Below are positions 1 to 6,265 of a stretch of DNA of 7,491 bases, in pieces. The position numbers were made by a program, and so were the translations under genes. The stretch comes from an uncultured Verrucomicrobiales bacterium (lineage in GTDB: Bacteria; Verrucomicrobiota; Verrucomicrobiia; Verrucomicrobiales; DEV007). The notes under the pieces are model-generated. The model saw nothing but the letters and a program-made list of their open reading frames with translations. It was not told where the DNA came from and did no database searches. The stretch spans positions 1-7,491 of the forward strand of contig CALCSP010000588.1 in assembly GCA_937893785.1 (NCBI GenBank). Direction: 5' to 3'. The first letter of the stretch is position 1. Each line of letters begins with the position of its first letter.

Positions 1-73
1 GGAATTGGTAGACGCGCTAGATTCAGGTTCTAGTGGGGGCAACCCCGTGGATGTTCGAGTCATCTCGTGAGCA
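1..73 (+). tRNA. tRNA-Leu, anticodon CAG, 5'-truncated by window edge
   Basis: This is a class II (long variable arm) tRNA that decodes CUG leucine codons. The window opens inside the D arm, whose loop carries the GG pair (GGAATTGGTAGACGC). The anticodon stem CTAGA/TCTAG (17-21 and 29-33) closes the loop TTCAGGT, with the anticodon CAG at 24-26. The variable arm at 34-48 folds as GGGG-CAA-CCCC. The T stem GGATG/CATCT (49-53 and 61-65, one G-U pair) closes the loop TTCGAGT. The 3' acceptor strand CGTGAGC (66-72) and discriminator A73 follow. The next bases are CTTTTT, so CCA is not encoded and must be added after transcription. About ten 5' bases, including the other acceptor strand, lie outside the window. 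The long variable arm and anticodon make the leucine identity secure. Confidence 0.95.
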
Positions 74-138
74 CTTTTTCCACCCTAGTCTGACTTGTTG
101 CATGGTGGCGATTTTCGCTGAGTATCTAGGCTGTAGCT

Positions 139-813
139 ATGCAGGACCCCGAATATGTTAAGAATGCATTTGCAGGTATCGCTGATCGGTATGTGGTAAC
201 CAACCATGTATTAAGTCTGGGTATTGATATCCTTTGGAGGCGACGGGTGGCACGAATGGTTCGCAAAATGTCACCGAAAAGGGTTCTTGATGTGGCCACA
301 GGCAGCGGGGATATGGCCATTGAAATTAAGCGGGTCTGTCCCGAGGTAGAGGTTATAGGTACTGATTTTTGTGAACCAATGCTTGAGGAGGCGAACCAGC
401 GCGGATTGAAGGAGACAGTGCTTGCTGATGCTCTTAATTTACCTTTCGACGATGGTGAGTTTTGCGCATTAACCGTATGTTTTGGTTTGCGTAACATGGA
501 AGACTGGGAAAAAGCACTCAGAGAGATGGAGCGGGTGTTAAAGCCGGGAGGAGAATTGGTTATTCTGGATTTCTCGTTACCGCGTTCAAAGTTTATCCGT
601 TTCATTTACCGCTTTTATCTCCATACTCTCCTACCATTCATTGCCGGGATGATTACCGGTAAGCGTGCAGCGTATCGCTACCTTGGCGGCAGTATCGAGA
701 CATTTCCTTCGGGCAAAAAAATGTGTCGTTTGCTAGAAACGGCTGGGTTTTTCAGAACGAGATACTGGTCACTGTTTCCTGGAGTGGCCACTATTTATTC
801 AGCAAAAACATAG
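139..813 (+). CDS. ubiE: UbiE/MenG-family quinone C-methyltransferase (probably demethylmenaquinone methyltransferase)
   Basis: This SAM-dependent enzyme C-methylates the prenylated quinone ring, the last step of menaquinone synthesis (demethylmenaquinone to menaquinone). In ubiquinone makers the same family acts in that pathway. At 224 residues it is close to the usual family length. Visible motifs are SAM motif I DVATGSGD (51-58), the acidic residue after the second strand in GTDFCEPML (D76), motif II around ADALNLPFDDGEF (96-108), the family signature RVLKPGG (132-138) and the C-terminal YRYLGGSIETFP (179-190). The N-terminal TNHVLSLGIDILW matches the other UbiE signature, with Asp where His is common. 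An in-frame TAG at 127-129 and no alternative start codon after it fix the ATG at 139. No clear Shine-Dalgarno is present. The gene follows the tRNA by 65 bp and could share its transcript. Menaquinone rather than ubiquinone is inferred from the suspected lineage. Confidence 0.93.
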   Translation: MQDPEYVKNAFAGIADRYVVTNHVLSLGIDILWRRRVARMVRKMSPKRVLDVATGSGDMAIEIKRVCPEVEVIGTDFCEPMLEEANQRGLKETVLADALNLPFDDGEFCALTVCFGLRNMEDWEKALREMERVLKPGGELVILDFSLPRSKFIRFIYRFYLHTLLPFIAGMITGKRAAYRYLGGSIETFPSGKKMCRLLETAGFFRTRYWSLFPGVATIYSAKT

Positions 814-814
814 A

Positions 815-840
815 AGAATACGTGTCGCTTTGCGTATTCT
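815..840. terminator. Hairpin between convergent genes, candidate terminator
   Basis: AGAATACG (815-822) and CGTATTCT (833-840) form a perfect 8-bp stem around a 10-base loop, and two G-U pairs could extend it in RNA. It begins one base after the ubiE stop codon and lies 47 bp downstream of the DUF4340 stop, between two converging genes. The plus strand has no T-run after it. The minus strand continues TCTATGTTTTTG, a short T-run offset by about six bases. It may therefore serve the minus-strand operon better, or only protect 3' ends. The stem is AT-rich, so intrinsic termination is uncertain. Confidence 0.4.
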
Positions 841-886
841 AAGATTGCTTTACTGCAAATGGTTAATGGTTTGACAAGTCCGCTGG

Positions 887-2776
887 CTACTCGGCAGACG
901 GAGTGTTTGACAATACTGGTGAGGTTGCGCGAATGATCGGCAAGTCGAGGATTTCAAAGTTGAGCCGATCAATAACGCACATTTCAGGGTTGTTATTGAC
1001 CCGTGCGTAGAAAAGCGTGTTTGCGCCATCAGGGTTAATAGGGGCAATGTCGATTTTATAGGGGTATTGTTCTCCTTTTGCATCAGCAAGAACGAATTCA
1101 ATCCGCCTGATAGGGTTAAGTAATGCGATTTCGCCATCTCCTGGGTTCTTGCTCAACCAGCGAGTGGCACGAATCGGAAGGCTGAGTTGTTGAGCAAGCT
1201 TCAGGGCTTGCCCTGTGTCTATACGTGCCGAAATGTCCTCTCCGGCAAGGTTACCTTTCCATTCATTGGTTTCATGGAAATATTCTAGATTTAGTTCCGG
1301 TTGTGGTGGTTTTGAAGTTTTGATGGAGCGAAGGTTGGTGAGGTTGAAACTCGGCCATAGGTAAAGCGTTTTGAAGTCGAGGGGACGAATGGGGATGATT
1401 GGCGGAAAAGCTGGACTGAGACGCACTACCGTTCCGCTACCTTTGACGGTTGCGTAATATTCGATAATATCTTGGTTTTTTGCGACCTGCCCTTTTACCA
1501 ACAGGGTTTTTGCTGCACTGATTAGGTTTGGGGAACCGTCATCTTTTGTTGGGTTTTCGGGGTCCTGCTGGATGGTTGTGATGGTTAGGGAAAGAGTGGG
1601 TTTATCCAGTCCATAAGGGCTGAGTTCAATGGCGGCATCAGCCATAAAATCGCGAACTTGCTCGACTGACAGCGCTTTGAGCATCCTGTAAACTCGCTGC
1701 CGGTTGGCTTGTGTCTTTTTACCGGATTCAATTACCTGCCAACCGTTGTTGTCTTGCATCAGGGAAACTTTATGATTGGGCTTGGCATCGATCTCGATGG
1801 CCAATACGGATTTTGGGTTGAATGGCATCAGGCGTTTGTCACGCAATTCATTGGGATTGATGCCGATGTCATCAATTAGTTTTGGATCAATGCGGAATAC
1901 GGGCGTCCTGTCAGATACCTTTGCGTATCCAGTTTTACCATCCGGAGATTTAGCCAGTTGCAGGCGCACAGCGCCGGTGATTGCTCGTCTCCAGACAGAT
2001 ACTGTTTTTGAACCAGTGGCAAATGCCGCTGTCACTTCGCTATCAGGAGTATCGATGAAGCCGCTAGCACTAAGGTTGGCAATGAGCGATCGCCTTTCAG
2101 AAACTGCATCAGGGTCGGCTCCCGTGCGTAATGGCTTGGTAATAATCCATGGAGATGCTTCAGGTTTGCTTTCAACGACAAGTGAAGCTTCCGTGCCCTG
2201 TTGTACTTTGATTCGCCACATTTTTTCAACGGGTATAGCAAGCAATCGTATATCGCGTAGCGCATCATGTGCCACTTCTGCCAGAACCCGTGCATCAGAC
2301 CAGCAGGCGAACGGGGTGTCCTCTTCCCATTGCGCATAAATAGAATCAACAAAACCGGCATCATTCCCGAATTTAAGGACGCCGAGCAGCTTTCCATCTG
2401 TTGCCGTTAGGGTCAGCTTAAGTCCTGGTTCATTGAGCCCCATTGTCTCAATGGATGGCGAATTTTCCCCTTTGATGTCCTGTTGTTTCTTCAGGTTAAT
2501 TAGAGTGGTTAACAATTCCTCCACTTGCTGCGCATCTGCCCGGTCATTTACTGGAGAGGTCATGTTCCAGTTGTCCTTATCCTTAAGGTCGCGTTTCAGG
2601 ATTATGGTACCGCTTGCACTGGCAATCTTTACTTCGCCAATGTCCTCGGTATTCGATACTGGGATGGCACTGAAGTTACGGTTTTCTAAGTCATTGAAAT
2701 TGCGGTCAATGACAAACATGTAGACAGCTACGACCACGGTAATGGTGGCAAAAATTGCTGTCGTGCGAGTGGTCAT
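887..2776 (-). CDS. DUF4340-family membrane-anchored protein with four repeated domains, last gene of the Gld-like ABC operon
   Basis: This is a 629-residue protein of the DUF4340 family, whose biochemical role is not established. It has one N-terminal membrane anchor (about residues 5-23) and no other convincing membrane segment, so most of it should lie outside the cytoplasm. The rest looks like four copies of one domain: about 47-179, 183-317, 322-473 and 478-612. Each runs from a strand and a conserved Trp (W70, W210, W346, W506) through a helix to a YA-type strand; LRDIRLL (173-179) and LRDKRLM (311-317) end the first two copies. The ATG at 2776 was chosen because it directly precedes the anchor and leaves a 28-bp gap after the GldG-like gene. 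The longer reading from 2839 starts with TTG, overlaps that gene by 35 bp and adds 21 nondescript residues. Neighbours suggest an accessory subunit of the ABC system. Confidence 0.85.
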   Translation of the reverse strand: MTTRTTAIFATITVVVAVYMFVIDRNFNDLENRNFSAIPVSNTEDIGEVKIASASGTIILKRDLKDKDNWNMTSPVNDRADAQQVEELLTTLINLKKQQDIKGENSPSIETMGLNEPGLKLTLTATDGKLLGVLKFGNDAGFVDSIYAQWEEDTPFACWSDARVLAEVAHDALRDIRLLAIPVEKMWRIKVQQGTEASLVVESKPEASPWIITKPLRTGADPDAVSERRSLIANLSASGFIDTPDSEVTAAFATGSKTVSVWRRAITGAVRLQLAKSPDGKTGYAKVSDRTPVFRIDPKLIDDIGINPNELRDKRLMPFNPKSVLAIEIDAKPNHKVSLMQDNNGWQVIESGKKTQANRQRVYRMLKALSVEQVRDFMADAAIELSPYGLDKPTLSLTITTIQQDPENPTKDDGSPNLISAAKTLLVKGQVAKNQDIIEYYATVKGSGTVVRLSPAFPPIIPIRPLDFKTLYLWPSFNLTNLRSIKTSKPPQPELNLEYFHETNEWKGNLAGEDISARIDTGQALKLAQQLSLPIRATRWLSKNPGDGEIALLNPIRRIEFVLADAKGEQYPYKIDIAPINPDGANTLFYARVNNNPEMCVIDRLNFEILDLPIIRATSPVLSNTPSAE

Positions 2777-2804
2777 GGAATTGGTATTTATGGGTAAGGC
2801 GTGA

Positions 2805-4316
2805 CTAGTTTCTGCGGCTGCTCCAGACGAATACAGCAAAGAGGAAGGCTGCTGCGGGCAGCAGGATCACAACGAGAAAAACCAGATTGCCGTATTTTTC
2901 GGCAGGCATATTGACTCGGAAGTTGGTGACTCGGGAAGGCATAATGTCAATTCGTTCCTCCCGGTCTAGAGTCCAGTTAATGGCATTCATTACAAATTTT
3001 GCATTGGAGCGAGTGGGGATGGGGTCCAATAATGTCGAGTTACCAATAATCACCATCCTTGAGCTCTTCAGTTTGACCACTGCGTCATCAGAGCCCCCTT
3101 TCTCGACGGATGCAGCAGTGTAGATAGGAGTTTTTTTATCTAGGGGGTCCAGCGTGGGGACAGGTTCTGTGTGGTTGCGGTCGCCCCAGAATTGCGGATC
3201 AGCTTCCAGTAACGGCCGGGGGACAATGCTTTTTGCTGCAAGAGCTTCCTTTTCCTTGCTGATACTGATCGGGCATGTTTGTCCGTTAAAAGTGGTAAGG
3301 GAACCCGCACTGCCTGATGTAATTGGGGAACCTGTCAGATATTTACTTTGAACCGAGTATATTTTTTGAGTGCCTCCTATACCGGTGGTTTGGGAAAAAA
3401 GGAGTCGGTAGTCATTGTCCACTCTGACTCCATGCTTTTCCAGAAACGGGTAGAAGTTCGGCATTTCTGTTGCGGGATTGAGTAGCAGTACGAGGCCGGT
3501 GGATTTCCTTATATTTTCCCAGTAATCAGTAAGCACGGCAACCTCAGAGGGAGACAGGTCCGTTTCCGGGTTAATAAATATGAGTGCATCGGCATCATGT
3601 GGCACGTGTGTAATGTTGCCGAGGGTTAGCTCACTTAATTCAAAGAATTGCCTTTTACTCAGCGAGTAAAGTTCCTCTAGGGCTGTGCGCCCATTAATTT
3701 CCTTGAATTTGCCCTTGCCAGCAATCAGGTAAACTTTCTTGGGCCGGTGCTCCGTGGCTGCCAGCATGGCTGAGGTGATTGCCGCTTCTCCTGTGAATAT
3801 TCTGCCGTTATCATCCAGCATGTCGGGCTCGGTGATTTTTTTGATCTTGCCATCGACTTCAACAAAGACAGCATTTTGGTCGATATCCATTTCGTAGCGG
3901 TTGGATATTTCCAGTGCCTTGTCCTTGTCACGGAAAGGGTCAAAATCCTCGAATTTGACTTGGCTGCCCCCCAGTCGGTCATATTCATCCAGCAGCGTCT
4001 TTAGCTGGTTACGGATTTTCGACTCACTTTGAAAGGCCATGGTCAGGGTGACCTTGTTGTCCAGACGTTCCAAGTATGCCTTTGTGTCTTCAGAGATACT
4101 GTATTTTTTTGCAGCACTTAGGTCCCAGCGTTTATGCCCCCCGGGGCGCATCGATAACTGGTTTATCATTAAAAACAAAACGAGGGCACAGACACCTTGA
4201 ATGGTGACATTGAATGCAATATTGCTGCGCTTGATGGCCTTATCCGGTGAATCACCGGTTTGGGGCTCATTGTCGCTTTGGGCTTTTGGTTGCCCTGTAT
4301 TTTCTTTGTCGGGCAT
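2805..4316 (-). CDS. GldG-like ABC transporter auxiliary membrane protein
   Basis: This 503-residue protein resembles GldG and the ABC-transporter auxiliary family (ABC_transp_aux), which accompanies ABC-2 permeases. A charged N-terminal tail (1-30) is followed by a membrane segment at about 34-54. Next come the characteristic RWDLSAAKKYSISEDT stretch (63-78) and a large domain that should sit outside the cytoplasm. The C-terminal half has the family's MVIIGNSTLL (421-430) and FVMNAINWTLDRE (441-453) blocks. A second membrane segment (about 478-498) ends in the positive tail SSRRN. The topology is therefore two anchors with both ends in the cytoplasm. The ATG at 4316 lies three bases beyond the permease stop codon, with a weak GGAAAG upstream, which indicates translational coupling. 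In Bacteroidota, GldA, GldF and GldG are associated with gliding; a gliding role here is not supported by other genes in the window. Confidence 0.87.
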   Translation of the reverse strand: MPDKENTGQPKAQSDNEPQTGDSPDKAIKRSNIAFNVTIQGVCALVLFLMINQLSMRPGGHKRWDLSAAKKYSISEDTKAYLERLDNKVTLTMAFQSESKIRNQLKTLLDEYDRLGGSQVKFEDFDPFRDKDKALEISNRYEMDIDQNAVFVEVDGKIKKITEPDMLDDNGRIFTGEAAITSAMLAATEHRPKKVYLIAGKGKFKEINGRTALEELYSLSKRQFFELSELTLGNITHVPHDADALIFINPETDLSPSEVAVLTDYWENIRKSTGLVLLLNPATEMPNFYPFLEKHGVRVDNDYRLLFSQTTGIGGTQKIYSVQSKYLTGSPITSGSAGSLTTFNGQTCPISISKEKEALAAKSIVPRPLLEADPQFWGDRNHTEPVPTLDPLDKKTPIYTAASVEKGGSDDAVVKLKSSRMVIIGNSTLLDPIPTRSNAKFVMNAINWTLDREERIDIMPSRVTNFRVNMPAEKYGNLVFLVVILLPAAAFLFAVFVWSSRRN

Positions 4317-4319
4317 TGG

Positions 4320-5138
4320 TTAGACTTTCCATTTCCGGAATTCCAATACGTGATAGGTAATGGTGAGTAAAAGGATGGAAAAACTGGTATAGTAGATGAT
4401 TTGCCGGGTGTCGATAAGCCCGTCAATAAATGCCCTGACATGTATCTGGGTGGAGAAATGGGTTACAGTTTCCCTAAATGCATCCGGAACCGATAGGTTT
4501 TGTAGGATAAAGCCAAGCAAAAAATGCAACAGGCAGAAGGTAAAGCATGTCATCGCGGCAACCAGTTGATTTTTGGTCAGGGCAGATGCAAGGCAGCCGA
4601 TTGCAATATTGAACATGCCAACAAGAAAAATGATTGTATAACTGCCGGCTAGTGAGCCAATCGAAGCATGATCATCGACTGAGTTCATTTGGAAAAGGAG
4701 GAAATTGAGAAGACTCGGTAGCCAGAGTATGATGTAGAATGAGAGGGCAGCAAGATACTTGGCCAAAAGCAGTTGGATTGTAGTAACCGGGGCGGTAAGC
4801 AATGTTTCAATAGTGCCTAGCTTTTGTTCCTCGGCAAAAAGTCGCATGGTAATTACCGGAAAAATGAAGAAGTATGCCAACCAGAATTGAATTGAGTTAA
4901 ACGTGTAAGCAGTTAGCGTGACGCTTCGTTCACCTTCACGTAAATCAGCCAGTGCAGCGGTAAAGGATAACCCGTTGAGAAGCATCACCAAGGCGAGTAC
5001 GACCCACGCAATAGGTGAAAAGAAAAAAGATCTAAGCTCCTTGCCGAGGAGAATTAGTCCTGTTCCAGCTGCAAGAAACTTTAACAGACACAGAATAATT
5101 ATGCCCAGCAGGACACAGGCGGTTATCGAGAATGCCAT
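4320..5138 (-). CDS. ABC-2 type permease, GldF-like
   Basis: This 272-residue integral membrane protein should form the channel of the ABC system, driven by the ATPase encoded just upstream. Six family-type hydrophobic segments are visible at about 41-60, 83-98, 128-150, 163-185, 191-213 and 248-264. The conserved cytoplasmic block RLFAEEQKLGTIETLLTAPV (99-118) is typical of ABC-2 permeases and is the expected contact with the ATPase. RAFIDGLIDTRQIIYY (235-250) matches the GldF-type C-terminus. Residues 1-31 add a further hydrophobic stretch before KELRSFFFSPIAW, where GldF-like proteins normally begin. No in-frame ATG, GTG or TTG lies between 5138 and that block, so the extension is kept. 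The start follows the ATPase stop by 11 bp with no obvious Shine-Dalgarno. The transported substrate cannot be read from the sequence. Confidence 0.88.
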   Translation of the reverse strand: MAFSITACVLLGIIILCLLKFLAAGTGLILLGKELRSFFFSPIAWVVLALVMLLNGLSFTAALADLREGERSVTLTAYTFNSIQFWLAYFFIFPVITMRLFAEEQKLGTIETLLTAPVTTIQLLLAKYLAALSFYIILWLPSLLNFLLFQMNSVDDHASIGSLAGSYTIIFLVGMFNIAIGCLASALTKNQLVAAMTCFTFCLLHFLLGFILQNLSVPDAFRETVTHFSTQIHVRAFIDGLIDTRQIIYYTSFSILLLTITYHVLEFRKWKV

Positions 5139-5149
5139 TGTTTGTGGGA

Positions 5150-6091
5150 TTAGTCGGTCTGTGGGGATTGAGTTAACTCGACGAACACGTCTTCTAGTGA
5201 TGCCCCGTGACTGTGAATCTCACGTAAAGCCCAGTTTTTTGTATTAGCAAGGTTTACAATGTCTTCCCGTACATCTGTCCCGGACTCAGCGCGAACCGTG
5301 AACTTAGTCCATTCTTTCTCTGTGGATTCCTTGATGACTTTTTTGACTCGCGGGATCTTTTTAATAGCATCCGCAACTGCGCCCGCAGCGGCATTGATTT
5401 CGACACTGATATGGCCAGCAGTGCGCAGGCGTCTGATAAGGTTTTTTGGTGTGTCTGCTGCTCGTATTTTCCCTCGATCAAGAATAATCACCCGGTCACA
5501 GGTCATTTCAACTTCGCTTAAGATATGCGTGGAGATTAAAATGGTATGAGAGAGACCTAACTGCTTAATTAACTTGCGAACTCTGCGGATTTGGTTTGGA
5601 TCAAGTCCATTGGTGGGTTCGTCCAGGATGAGAAGTTCGGGGTTATGGATTAAAGCATCGGCTAGTCCCACTCTTTGGCGGTAACCTTTGGACAAGGTTC
5701 CTATCATCTTGCCTCTCATGTCTGTGAGACCGCAGAGGTCGATTGCCTCCGCAATGCCGTTTTTTGCCTCTCGGCCCCTCATTCCCTTTAATAATGCCCG
5801 GAATCGCAAATATTCCTTTACTCGCATGTCGTCATAAAGCGGTACATTTTCCGGCATGTAACCGATGCGTTGCTGAGCTTTCAGAGAATCCTTAAAAATA
5901 TCATGGCCGGCAACCGTTGCACTTCCCGAGGTCGCGGGCATGTAACCAGTAAGGATTCTGATGGTTGTGGTCTTTCCAGCCCCGTTTGGCCCCAGAAAAC
6001 CAACGATTTCCCCTGGTTCCACATTGAAGGAAATGGCATCCACCGCTGTGCGTCCTACGAAGCGTTTGGTAAGGTTGGATACTTTGATCAT
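5150..6091 (-). CDS. ABC transporter ATP-binding protein, GldA-like
   Basis: This 313-residue protein is the cytoplasmic ATPase of the adjacent ABC-2 permease and the first gene of the operon. All nucleotide-binding motifs are present: Walker A GPNGAGKT (34-41, K40), ABC signature LSKGYRQR (133-140), Walker B LLILDEPTNGLD (153-164, with D157 and catalytic E158) and the switch histidine H189 in LISTHIL. The Q-loop reads YMPENVPLY (78-86), with Glu81 where classical ABC proteins have Gln; as I recall, this is common in GldA-like and related ABC-2 ATPases. Residues from about 215 onward form the extra C-terminal domain typical of this subgroup (DUF4162-like), ending GASLEDVFVELT. The ATG at 6091 precedes the standard IKVSNLTKRF opening. 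No strong Shine-Dalgarno is visible. Without other gliding genes, the safer name is simply ABC transporter ATPase. Confidence 0.92.
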   Translation of the reverse strand: MIKVSNLTKRFVGRTAVDAISFNVEPGEIVGFLGPNGAGKTTTIRILTGYMPATSGSATVAGHDIFKDSLKAQQRIGYMPENVPLYDDMRVKEYLRFRALLKGMRGREAKNGIAEAIDLCGLTDMRGKMIGTLSKGYRQRVGLADALIHNPELLILDEPTNGLDPNQIRRVRKLIKQLGLSHTILISTHILSEVEMTCDRVIILDRGKIRAADTPKNLIRRLRTAGHISVEINAAAGAVADAIKKIPRVKKVIKESTEKEWTKFTVRAESGTDVREDIVNLANTKNWALREIHSHGASLEDVFVELTQSPQTD

Positions 6092-6151
6092 TAAGGAGTT
6101 CCGGATGCCCGGTGTTTTCTGCGGCGATGAAAATGGGGTGGAAGAATCCTT

Positions 6152-6160
6152 ATTTTAACA
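6152..6160 (-). promoter_or_regulatory. Candidate extended -10 promoter of the ABC operon
   Basis: Read on the minus strand this is TGTTAAAAT: a TG extension, one base, then TAAAAT, five of six matches to the sigma-70 -10 consensus. No good -35 lies 16-19 bp upstream, which an extended -10 can tolerate. Transcription would start near 6145, giving a leader of about 55 bases before the ATPase start at 6091. The same bases overlap the -35 proposed for sucA on the other strand. Confidence 0.35.
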
Positions 6161-6182
6161 GATAACCGCGTTTACGCATAAA
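6155..6182 (+). promoter_or_regulatory. Candidate promoter of sucA
   Basis: TTAACA (6155-6160, five of six matches to the -35 consensus) and CATAAA (6177-6182, four of six to the -10) are 16 bp apart. An AT-rich tract, AATTTTTTAATAG, follows. Transcription would start near 6189 and leave a leader of about 75 bases. The region 6183-6265 shows no hairpin strong enough to call and no recognised riboswitch. The match is modest and could be chance in AT-rich DNA. Confidence 0.28.
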
Positions 6183-6265
6183 TTTTTTAATAGAGTAAAT
6201 GCTGGTCTTTTTACTGATTCCGCCTAGAAGTCCTGAAAAGCAAATTTGAGATTGTTTCTTACAAG

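Noticed and set aside
74..79. CTTTTT after the tRNA as a terminator
   Set aside because: The T-run is only five bases, and the only stem before it is the tRNA acceptor itself, so there is no independent terminator hairpin.
126..605. 159-codon open frame on the minus strand opposite ubiE
   Set aside because: It is antisense to a well-supported methyltransferase. Its translation is Ser/Arg/Thr-rich and low in recognisable structure, as expected of a shadow frame.
1776..2339. 187-codon plus-strand open frame inside the DUF4340 gene
   Set aside because: It is fully antisense to a gene with clear repeated-domain structure. The translation (Ser- and Ala-rich) matches no family I know, and it has no ribosome site or separate context.
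2032..2397. 121-codon minus-strand open frame in another frame of the DUF4340 gene
   Set aside because: Same-strand overlap with the real frame, with no conserved motif in its translation. The repeats of DUF4340 continue unbroken in the main frame, so there is no frameshift to explain.
4320..6091. Naming the three ABC genes gldA, gldF and gldG
   Set aside because: The proteins belong to that broad resemblance group, but a gliding role needs other gld and spr genes that are absent here. The gene symbols were left blank.
6150..6182. Short minus-strand frame MRKRGYLLK ending just before the ABC operon, as a leader peptide
   Set aside because: It is the tail of a frame that runs antisense through the sucA start. 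It has no Shine-Dalgarno and no attenuator hairpin after it, and its 3' end coincides with the proposed extended -10.
6241..6248. CAAATTTG palindrome 17 bp before the sucA start as an operator
   Set aside because: It is a single eight-base AT-rich palindrome with no second copy nearby and no match to a regulator site I recognise. Chance is a sufficient explanation.
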